Below, piece by piece: positions 1 through 5,007 of a stretch of DNA of 5,007 bases. This stretch comes from an uncultured Bacilli bacterium (GTDB lineage Bacteria > Bacillota_I > Bacilli_A > RF39 > UBA660). The notes below the pieces were generated by a model. It did no database searches and was not told the origin of the DNA. It saw only the letters and a list, made by a program, of their open reading frames with translations. The stretch's first letter is position 1. Each line of letters starts with the position of its first letter. The translations under genes and the position numbers were made by a program. The stretch is taken from assembly GCA_947591565.1 (NCBI GenBank), contig CANQDH010000076.1, forward strand, positions 1 to 5,007, given 5' to 3'.

Positions 1-645
1 GATATTGAAATTAATAAAAAAGCCGTTGCTAAATTTAGAAGAGAAGGAAATATATTTGTTATCGCTACAGGTAGAAGTTATCTTGATTTTCGTAATAAAG
101 TAAATATGTATAATTTGGAATATGATTATGTAATTATTAACCATGGTGCAACAATATTAGATAAAAACGATAATGTTTTTGCCAATTTTTCAATAGATAA
201 GGAAATCATAAATAATATTAAAGAGGATTTGCAATTATCTAAAGCTATAGAAAATTTTTGCTGTAGTAAATTAGAAAGTAGAGTTCCCTTTGAACATAGT
301 GATTTAACAAAGATACATGCTAAATATAATTCAAAAGAAGAGGCAATGCTTATTAATAATGTTATAAATAATAAATATGCAGATTATATTCATTCTTATT
401 ATGTGATAGAAAATTCCTTAGAAATAATTTCAAATAAAACGAATAAGTCAAAAGCGATAAATTTATTACTAGATAGATTAAATATATTAAAAGAAAATGT
501 TTATACAATAGGTGATGGTTATAGTGATATAGAGATGATTAAAGATTTTAATGGATTTGCAATGTTTAATTCAGTATATGAATTAAAGAATTTAGCTATC
601 AAAAAATACAAAAGTGTTTCACATTTAATAGATGAAATAATATAG
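1..645 (+). CDS. Cof-type HAD-superfamily phosphatase, 5'-truncated by the window edge
   Basis: The reading frame is open from base 1, so the gene starts upstream; 214 residues are visible. Seen: HAD motif II as IATGRS (threonine at visible residue 23), followed by the INHGA strand typical of Cof proteins; a motif III lysine in NKSKAI (about residue 151); and motif IV as GDGYSDIEM (about 171-179). Only motif I (DxDGT), which holds the nucleophilic aspartate, is missing, and it would lie in the roughly 15-20 residues before base 1. The region between motifs II and III is a C2-type cap, somewhat short for the family. Family knowledge: these are cytosolic Mg-dependent phosphatases acting on sugar phosphates, nucleotides or flavin/PLP-type cofactors. 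The substrate cannot be deduced here. An internal ATG at 106 is not the true start, because motif II lies before it. The stop codon (643-645) overlaps the ribosome binding site of the transporter gene, implying a shared transcript. Confidence 0.9.
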   Translation, partial: DIEINKKAVAKFRREGNIFVIATGRSYLDFRNKVNMYNLEYDYVIINHGATILDKNDNVFANFSIDKEIINNIKEDLQLSKAIENFCCSKLESRVPFEHSDLTKIHAKYNSKEEAMLINNVINNKYADYIHSYYVIENSLEIISNKTNKSKAINLLLDRLNILKENVYTIGDGYSDIEMIKDFNGFAMFNSVYELKNLAIKKYKSVSHLIDEII

Positions 646-649
646 GTGG
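644..649 (+). promoter_or_regulatory. Ribosome binding site of the transporter gene, overlapping the upstream stop codon
   Basis: AGGTGG lies five bases before the ATG at 655 and shares its AG with the TAG stop of the HAD gene. A GTG at 646 sits in frame inside this site, so it is very unlikely to be the start. The overlap favours translational coupling of the two genes. Confidence 0.75.
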
Positions 650-654
650 TAGTT

Positions 655-1845
655 ATGAAAAATAAAAAATTAGAAGGAAATATAATTATAGCCATAAATG
701 CAATGAAAAAAATAATGGTACTATTCCTAGGGCCTTTTTTAACTGCATATTTTATTAAAACTTCACAGGAAAGTATTGTTGATTTATCTATATATTATAT
801 ATTTTCATATACATTACTTGCAACCGGGAGTTTTATTGTCGCAAGTATAATCAAAAATAAATTTAGAATAGGTATGTTTCGAATTGGCGTTATATTAAAT
901 TTCTTTTATATATTAACAATCATTCTTTTAAAAGAAAAGATTGTAAATCATTTAGTATTAATATCTCTTTTATATGGCATATCTTCTAGTGTATATTGGT
1001 TTCCATATAATTTATTTGTCATCAATAAAATTGACAATAATTATAGAACTGAATACACCGTTAAATCTAAAATTGTTGCATCAATTATTGGAGTATTATG
1101 TCCTATATTGTTAGGATCAATAATAACTGCTACTAACTATGAATTAACAGCCATTATTATTTTATTTATATCATTAGTTCAAATAATACTTTCCTTTTTA
1201 TTAACACCAGAACAAGAAAATAATTTGCCTAAATTTAATTTAAGAAAAACATGGAAAAAATTAAAGAATAATGAGCAAATAAGGAAGATGTCTATTGTGG
1301 AATTTTTTATAGGGATGAATGTAAGTTATGGGGCTTTAGAAATAATTATGACAATATTGATATTTAATTCATTTAAAACAAATTTAAATCTTGGAATTAT
1401 TACCTCAATAACATCTATATTATCAATCATAATCGTTCATTTATATGGAAAAATTTATAGAAATAAAGATGATAAAAAAATAATTATTATATCTAGCATT
1501 TTACCGGTTTTATCAGTATTATTACTACTATTTTGGAAAAATAACATAACGATAATCATTTATAATATTTGCTACGTTATTTTTACATCACTACTTACAG
1601 TAACAAGGGAAATACGATTATATAATATATCAGATAGTTACATTGTAGATAAGAGTAATCAAATTGAATTTTTTGCGATTAGAGAAGGTATCTTAAATGG
1701 TGGTAGAATTATAGGATATTTAATGCTTTTATTTGCTGGTATGAGTAGTAATCAATTAATACTAAATATAGTTATGGTATTACTTACATTATCTATATTA
1801 GTGATGGGTATAAATATTAAAAAGATAAAAAAATTTGATAAGTAA
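655..1845 (+). CDS. MFS-type multidrug/solute transporter, about 12 membrane helices
   Basis: A 396-residue integral membrane protein. I count about twelve hydrophobic segments, at roughly residues 15-34, 43-66, 73-92, 98-122, 140-158, 164-183, 213-238, 245-263, 275-293, 298-315, 345-362 and 367-387. A longer charged cytoplasmic loop (184-212) separates two halves of six, the standard major facilitator layout and length. The 2-3 loop (KNKFRIGMFRIG) and the 8-9 loop (YGKIYRNKDDKK) are degenerate versions of MFS motif A. A polar stretch before helix 11 (about 338-351, EFFAIREGILNGGR) looks like a conserved functional segment. Start at ATG 655 is chosen because AGGTGG lies five bases upstream; the in-frame GTG at 646 lies inside that site. 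The substrate is unknown. Coupling to the HAD phosphatase suggests a shared metabolic or efflux role, but this is inference. No distinctive substrate-family signature is recognised. Confidence 0.85.
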   Translation: MKNKKLEGNIIIAINAMKKIMVLFLGPFLTAYFIKTSQESIVDLSIYYIFSYTLLATGSFIVASIIKNKFRIGMFRIGVILNFFYILTIILLKEKIVNHLVLISLLYGISSSVYWFPYNLFVINKIDNNYRTEYTVKSKIVASIIGVLCPILLGSIITATNYELTAIIILFISLVQIILSFLLTPEQENNLPKFNLRKTWKKLKNNEQIRKMSIVEFFIGMNVSYGALEIIMTILIFNSFKTNLNLGIITSITSILSIIIVHLYGKIYRNKDDKKIIIISSILPVLSVLLLLFWKNNITIIIYNICYVIFTSLLTVTREIRLYNISDSYIVDKSNQIEFFAIREGILNGGRIIGYLMLLFAGMSSNQLILNIVMVLLTLSILVMGINIKKIKKFDK

Positions 1846-1878
1846 GGATAAAATAATTTTATTTAGGAATATCTTAAT

Positions 1879-1898
1879 AATTTATCATAAATTTATCA
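1879..1898 (+). repeat. Two 9-bp direct repeats (AATTTATCA) with an 11-bp period
   Basis: AATTTATCA occurs at 1879-1887 and again at 1890-1898, so the copies fall on the same DNA face. The second copy overlaps a short inverted repeat, ATCAA-ATA-TTGAT (1895-1907). The block lies about 40-55 bp before the -35 element of the rnhB promoter. It could be a binding site, but in such AT-rich sequence chance is a real alternative. Confidence 0.3.
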
Positions 1899-1935
1899 AA
1901 TATTGATGACTTATAAAAATAGTTAACATTTATTT

Positions 1936-1964
1936 TTGACTAAAAAAAATATAAGTGATACAAT
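1936..1964 (+). promoter_or_regulatory. Housekeeping sigma-type promoter of rnhB with extended -10
   Basis: The -35 element TTGACT (1936-1941) and -10 element TACAAT (1959-1964) each match consensus in five of six positions and are separated by exactly 17 bp. TG at 1956-1957 gives the extended -10 form TGnTACAAT. Transcription should start near the A at 1971, which is also the first base of the ribosome binding site. The predicted leader is therefore only about 11 nt. Confidence 0.8.
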
Positions 1965-1970
1965 TTTCTT

Positions 1971-1976
1971 AGGTGA
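1971..1976 (+). promoter_or_regulatory. Ribosome binding site of rnhB
   Basis: AGGTGA lies five bases before ATG 1982 and fixes the start there. The in-frame GTG at 1973 is part of this site rather than a start codon. Confidence 0.75.
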
Positions 1977-1981
1977 AGTTT

Positions 1982-2620
1982 ATGAAAACTAAATACAATT
2001 TGTATGCATATGAAAATGATTTATATAGCAAAGGATATAATTATATTGGTGGCACAGATGAAGCAGGAAGAGGACCATTGTATGGACCAGTTGTAGCGGC
2101 GTGCTGCGTTCTTCCTAAAGACTTTAAATTAGATGGCTTAACAGATTCTAAGCAACTAACGGAAAAAAAGCGTGAAGAATATATACAATATATCAAACAA
2201 CATGCTCTAGCTTATGGCATAGGTATTGTAGATAGTAAAGAAATAGATAAAATAAATATTTATGAAGCCTCAAGAAAAGCGATGATGATAGCCATTTTAG
2301 AAGTTCAAAAGAAACTTAAATTAGATTATGTATTAACAGATGCTATGCCACTACCAGACTTAGATATACCAAGTTTAGCTATTATCAAAGGTGATGCTAA
2401 AAGTATAAGTATTGCCGCAGCTTCCGTGATTGCTAAAGTAACAAGAGATCATATGATGCTTGAAATAGATAAAAAATATCCGCAATATGGTTTTGCTTCC
2501 CATAAAGGTTATCCAACAAAAAAACATTTAGAGGCACTTCATACGTATGGTTTAATTGATGGATATAGGCTAACATATGGTCCTGTTAAAGAAATAGTAG
2601 AAAAACATAATTTAACATAA
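1982..2620 (+). CDS. rnhB: Ribonuclease HII
   Basis: A 212-residue cytosolic endonuclease that cuts the RNA strand of RNA-DNA hybrids and incises 5' of single ribonucleotides in DNA, starting ribonucleotide excision repair. The full type 2 RNase H fold signature is present: GGTDEAGRGPLYGPVVAA at residues 23-40 contains catalytic D26 and E27 and the GRG motif (29-31) that recognises the RNA-DNA junction. DSKQL follows at 55-59. D120 in LTDAM and D138 in IKGDAKS complete the D-E-D-D metal site, with the same 18-residue separation as in the E. coli enzyme. Conserved AAASVIAKVTRD (145-156) and the tyrosine of SHKGYPT (Y177) are also present. Length is normal for the family. ATG 1982 is chosen from the AGGTGA site five bases upstream. 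It has its own strong promoter, and the two-component genes follow after a 55-nt gap. Confidence 0.97.
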   Translation: MKTKYNLYAYENDLYSKGYNYIGGTDEAGRGPLYGPVVAACCVLPKDFKLDGLTDSKQLTEKKREEYIQYIKQHALAYGIGIVDSKEIDKINIYEASRKAMMIAILEVQKKLKLDYVLTDAMPLPDLDIPSLAIIKGDAKSISIAAASVIAKVTRDHMMLEIDKKYPQYGFASHKGYPTKKHLEALHTYGLIDGYRLTYGPVKEIVEKHNLT

Positions 2621-2654
2621 TTTATGAAATTTATACCCATATTTTTTTCATAAA
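2621..2654 (+). repeat. 9-bp inverted repeat between rnhB and the response regulator
   Basis: TTTATGAAA (2621-2629) starts directly after the rnhB stop codon and is matched perfectly by TTTCATAAA (2646-2654), with a 16-base loop containing most of a T run (2642-2648). Only one G:C pair is present and no T run follows the right arm, so it is a poor intrinsic terminator. It could be an operator, for instance for autoregulation by the downstream regulator, or a weak attenuating hairpin. I could not find a convincing -35/-10 pair in this gap; TAAAAT at 2651-2656 is the best -10 candidate and overlaps the right arm. Confidence 0.4.
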
Positions 2655-2664
2655 ATAAAGTAAA

Positions 2665-2670
2665 AGGTGA
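2665..2670 (+). promoter_or_regulatory. Ribosome binding site of the response regulator
   Basis: AGGTGA lies five bases before ATG 2676, deciding that start over the in-frame GTG at 2667, which is inside the site. Confidence 0.75.
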
Positions 2671-2675
2671 TAAAG

Positions 2676-3329
2676 ATGTATAAAATATGTCTAGTTGAAG
2701 ATGAAATCAATTTATCTAATCTTATTAAAACATACTTAGAACACGCTAATTATGAAGTTTTATGTTTATATAGTGGTGAAGAAGCTTTAGAACACATAGA
2801 TGATCAAATACATTTGTGGATTTTAGATATCATGTTAGGTGGTAACGTAAGTGGCTATGATATTATTAAAAAAATAAGAGAAAAACATAATGTACCAGTC
2901 ATTTTTACCTCCGCAAGGGATCAAGATTTAGACAAAATTATCGGACTTGAACTTGGAAGTGATGACTATATAACAAAACCATATTCTCCTAAAGAACTTG
3001 TTTTAAGGGTAAACAATATTATCAAAAGAGTTTACTCTGATAATAGTGAACAACTTACTTATAATGATTATCAAATTGATATTACCAAACGAACCGTTAC
3101 CGAAAAAGGTAAAGAAATACTACTTACAACTTTAGAATTTGATTTACTTATTATGTTTGCCCAAAATAAAGGTAAATCTTTTAGTAGAGAAGATGTTCTT
3201 AAAAATGTTTGGGGCGATGATTATTTTGGTAGTGATAGAGTTGTTGACGATTTAATAAGAAGACTTCGCAAAAAAATGCCTCATCTTAAAATAAATACCA
3301 TTTATGGTTTTGGATATAGACTTATATGA
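2676..3329 (+). CDS. OmpR/PhoB-family response regulator
   Basis: A 217-residue cytosolic DNA-binding regulator. Residues 1-115 form a receiver domain: acidic pair E8-D9, phosphoacceptor D51 in ILDIML, switch residue T78 in FTSAR, aromatic Y98 and invariant K101 in DDYITKPY. Residues about 125-217 are a winged-helix output domain, with LTTLEFDLLIMFAQN, the FSREDVLKNVWG segment, the VVDDLIRRLRKK recognition helix region and the terminal wing IYGFGYRLI. Length is normal. One oddity is the loop after D51, GGNVSGYD: it lacks the usual proline at D+4 and appears one residue longer than the common LPxxDG form. Its stop overlaps the kinase start by 4 nt, so the kinase is its cognate partner. When phosphorylated it should dimerise and bind promoters; the regulon is unknown. 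Confidence 0.95.
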   Translation: MYKICLVEDEINLSNLIKTYLEHANYEVLCLYSGEEALEHIDDQIHLWILDIMLGGNVSGYDIIKKIREKHNVPVIFTSARDQDLDKIIGLELGSDDYITKPYSPKELVLRVNNIIKRVYSDNSEQLTYNDYQIDITKRTVTEKGKEILLTTLEFDLLIMFAQNKGKSFSREDVLKNVWGDDYFGSDRVVDDLIRRLRKKMPHLKINTIYGFGYRLI

Positions 3330-4597
3330 AAAAAATTAATTTAAGTCTTTATAAACAATTAATATCGATTGGTATTATTATATTTGGTATTATTTTTATT
3401 AGTTTAGGAATTTTACTACCAAAAGTTTTACTTCCTATTTATGAAAAAAATGTATATGAATATTTAAAAGAACCACTAGTATTTGTCGAACATGATGCCC
3501 TTAACCAAAATCTTGAAACCGAAGTAGCGTATATTTATTTAAAATATGAAGGCTCTATGATTATATCTGAAAATTTTAAAGATGTCGTATCTATTCCTCC
3601 AACGGAAATTGTTAAAAATTTAAATGGTCAAAGTTATGGTAAAATTAAATATTACGGACAGACATATTATTTTAATTCATCGCCCATTCAAGATGGATTA
3701 AAACTCGCTATTACTAATAATAGCTATATATTACAAATTAGAAAAGATATTATTAATACCATTTTTCCTATCATCTTTATAACGTTAGTTATTATTATTG
3801 CCTTAGTTATTTTGTGGGCTAAAAACCTTATATCTAAAATTGAATATTTGAAAGAAAAAGTCGAAAATTTAGATAATGATAATTATAAAAATAAAAAAGA
3901 GTTGCGTGCTGATGATGAATTAAAAATGTTATCGGATGCGATTGATAATATGAAAATAACTTTAAAAAAACAAGATGAATATAAAAATCAAATGTATCAA
4001 AATATATCTCATGATTTTAAAACACCACTTACGGTTATTAAGTCTTATTTAGAAGCCTATGAAGATGGTATGGAAACAGGCGCCAAAACTCATGATGTTA
4101 TTAAAGAAGAGGTTAATAAACTTGAAAATAAAGTACATTCTCTTTTATATTTAAATAAATTATCATATATAAGTGATTCTAAAAAATTTAAAAATGAAAA
4201 AACAGATATATCGATTATCCTTAAAAATTCTATTCCCAAATTTAAAATTCAAAGAAATGATGTCGATTTTAAAATATACTTAAAAGATCAAACTATTTAT
4301 AAAGGTAGTTATGATATGTGGGAAGCTATTATTGATAATATTTTAAATAATTTTATAAGATATGCTGATAAAGTCATTAAAATAACAATCAAAAATAATC
4401 AATTATCTTTTTATAATGATGGACCTAATATTGATGAAAATATTTTAAATGATCTTTTTACGCCTTATAAAAAAGGTATAAATGGTCAGTTCGGTCTAGG
4501 TTTATCTATCGTTAAAAAAACTTTACACTTATGCGGATATGAAATAAGTGTTAAAAATGAAAAAAAAGGCATTAGTTTTATTATAAAAGAAAAGTAA
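3326..4597 (+). CDS. Membrane sensor histidine kinase, partner of the upstream regulator
   Basis: A 423-residue kinase. Membrane helices at about 12-36 and 146-164 flank an extracytoplasmic sensor of about 108 residues (38-145), which could be a small Cache/PAS-like fold; I do not recognise a specific ligand class. A HAMP-like linker follows (about 165-215), then the H box QNISHDFKTPL with phosphorylated H229 (dimerisation domain about 217-280). The ATPase domain follows: N box DNILNNFIRYA (N338, N342), G1 box NDGPNI (D365), F box LFTPY (377-381) and G2 box FGLGLSIVKK (389-398). All core catalytic residues are present, so it should be active. Its ATG lies within ATGA, overlapping the regulator stop, and only a weak GGA is seen upstream, so translation probably depends on coupling. 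No cysteines or metal-binding clusters stand out in the sensor. Confidence 0.94.
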   Translation: MKKINLSLYKQLISIGIIIFGIIFISLGILLPKVLLPIYEKNVYEYLKEPLVFVEHDALNQNLETEVAYIYLKYEGSMIISENFKDVVSIPPTEIVKNLNGQSYGKIKYYGQTYYFNSSPIQDGLKLAITNNSYILQIRKDIINTIFPIIFITLVIIIALVILWAKNLISKIEYLKEKVENLDNDNYKNKKELRADDELKMLSDAIDNMKITLKKQDEYKNQMYQNISHDFKTPLTVIKSYLEAYEDGMETGAKTHDVIKEEVNKLENKVHSLLYLNKLSYISDSKKFKNEKTDISIILKNSIPKFKIQRNDVDFKIYLKDQTIYKGSYDMWEAIIDNILNNFIRYADKVIKITIKNNQLSFYNDGPNIDENILNDLFTPYKKGINGQFGLGLSIVKKTLHLCGYEISVKNEKKGISFIIKEK

Positions 4598-4613
4598 AAC
4601 CTTGCTTTTTTTT
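4585..4613 (+). terminator. Weak possible intrinsic terminator at the end of the kinase gene
   Basis: AAAGAAAAG (4586-4594) can pair with CTTTTTTTT (4605-4613), including one G-T wobble, around a 10-base loop. The left arm overlaps the end of the kinase gene up to its stop codon. The stem has a single G:C pair and the T run forms the stem rather than following it, so termination is doubtful. Confidence 0.25.
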
Positions 4614-4633
4614 GTCCTTTGTAGTAATATAAT
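4602..4633 (+). promoter_or_regulatory. Probable promoter of the sigma-like gene
   Basis: A perfect -10 TATAAT lies at 4628-4633, 22 bases before the ATG at 4655. The -35 is uncertain: TTGCTT (4602-4607) is 20 bp from it, which is too long, although the same TTGCTT is 17 bp from the poorer -10 TAATAT (4625-4630). Transcription would start around 4638-4641, giving a leader of about 15 nt. Confidence 0.5.
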
Positions 4634-4641
4634 TCCCATAG

Positions 4642-4650
4642 AGAAGTGAT
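4642..4650 (+). promoter_or_regulatory. Ribosome binding site of the sigma-like gene
   Basis: AGAAGTGAT resembles the anti-16S consensus AGGAGGTGAT and stands just before ATG 4655. It supports this as a real gene start, even though the gene runs off the window. Confidence 0.65.
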
Positions 4651-4654
4651 TTTG

Positions 4655-5007
4655 ATGAAAATAACTGAAGAAAATAAGAAAATTATAGATGAATGGTATA
4701 GTCAGTTCCAAAAATTTGATAGGTTAAATATTAATGATGCTAAGAATCTATATCAAAAGTATATGCAAGAAGCAAATGAAGATGTTAAGTTAAAACTTAG
4801 AGAACAATTAATATATGGAATGATGCATGTCGTTTATAATCTTTTAAGTAATTCTCATATGGACTATTTTAAATCGTCATTATATACGATGGATGATATT
4901 ATTTCAGAAACAGTTAATTATTTAATTGATTGTATAGATGAAGGAAAACTTTTAAAAATGAAGTTTTTTAGCTCTTTATTTGGCCGAGATTATTATTTAT
5001 TTATATC
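4655..5007 (+). CDS. Probable divergent sigma-70-family factor, 3'-truncated by the window edge
   Basis: The frame stays open from ATG 4655 to the last base, giving 117 residues and no stop. The start is supported by a good ribosome binding site and an upstream TATAAT. What is seen: a charged N-terminus, then LREQLIYGMMHVVYNLLSN (about 49-67), which lines up with sigma region 2.1 (compare LREqLIexNLrLVvyiAkk). Next is TMDDIISETVNYLIDCIDEG (about 78-97), matching region 2.2, the core-RNA-polymerase contact (compare DLDDLISxGxIGLIKAID). Then FFSSLFGRDYYLFI (about 104-117) lies where region 2.3 FSTYA and the -10-melting aromatics fall. The match is by pattern from memory, with no search. Region 4 would lie beyond the window, so it cannot be tested here. 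It could instead be a helical protein of another family. If a sigma factor, it may direct a stress or developmental regulon. Confidence 0.55.
   Translation, partial: MKITEENKKIIDEWYSQFQKFDRLNINDAKNLYQKYMQEANEDVKLKLREQLIYGMMHVVYNLLSNSHMDYFKSSLYTMDDIISETVNYLIDCIDEGKLLKMKFFSSLFGRDYYLFI

Noticed and set aside
106..108. ATG 106 as start of the HAD gene
   Set aside because: The frame is open upstream to base 1 and encodes HAD motif II (IATGRS) before this ATG, so the gene is truncated by the window rather than starting here.
1848..1862. Near-perfect palindrome ATAAAAT-A-ATTTTAT just after the transporter stop codon, as a terminator
   Set aside because: It contains no G:C pair, has a one-base centre that cannot form a normal loop, and has no T run after it; such palindromes arise easily in DNA this AT-rich.
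3327..3329. TGA at the regulator end read as tryptophan (mycoplasma code 4)
   Set aside because: All tryptophans in the window are TGG, no internal TGA occurs in any gene, and the regulator ends at the canonical GYRLI terminus of the winged helix right before TGA.
4560..4567. Run of eight A near the 3' end of the kinase gene as a phase-variable tract
   Set aside because: Lysine codons (AAA) and low GC explain it; comparable A runs occur elsewhere in the window, and slippage here would alter only about the last dozen residues.
4602..4617. TTGTCC (4612-4617) as the -35 paired with TATAAT at 4628
   Set aside because: The spacer would be only 10 bp, far too short for a functional sigma-70-type promoter.
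4529..4711. 60-codon minus-strand open frame across the kinase end and the following gap
   Set aside because: It is antisense to the kinase C-terminus and to the sigma-like gene start, is rich in F, I and N as expected from reversed A-rich DNA, and has no convincing ribosome binding site.

Overview
The window is about 5 kb of very AT-rich, densely coding bacterial DNA, and every supported gene lies on the + strand. The composition, strong AGGTGA-type ribosome binding sites, OmpR-type two-component pair and Cof-type phosphatase suggest a low-GC Bacillota or Mycoplasmatota-like bacterium. A gut RF39- or Erysipelotrichales-type lineage is a guess from style, not a demonstrated placement. Tryptophan is written TGG throughout and the response regulator ends in TGA, so the standard bacterial code fits better than the mycoplasma code.

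Positions 1-1845 hold two tightly linked genes. The first is a 5'-truncated Cof-type HAD phosphatase, and its stop codon overlaps the ribosome binding site of a 12-helix MFS-type transporter. They are almost certainly co-translated, but their substrates cannot be read from the sequence. A short AT-rich gap (1846-1981) carries a 9-bp direct repeat with an 11-bp period and then an excellent extended -10 promoter that drives rnhB (RNase HII). The predicted transcript of rnhB begins essentially at its own Shine-Dalgarno sequence.

Positions 2676-4597 encode an OmpR-family response regulator and a membrane histidine kinase that overlap by 4 nt (ATGA). They form a complete two-component system with all core catalytic residues. 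A 9-bp AT-rich inverted repeat lies between rnhB and the regulator. No clear separate promoter is visible there, so the pair may be read through from rnhB or started from a weak or regulated promoter at the repeat. No obvious target gene (transporter, peptidase) lies beside the pair within the window.

After a T-rich, weakly terminator-like stretch and a new -10 element, a last gene starts at 4655 and runs off the window edge. Its 117 visible residues look like a divergent sigma-70 region 2, so it may be an alternative sigma factor. I regard this as the most interesting item. Apart from that gene the window looks ordinary, and I found no CRISPR array, tRNA, rRNA, insertion sequence or unmistakable novel system.
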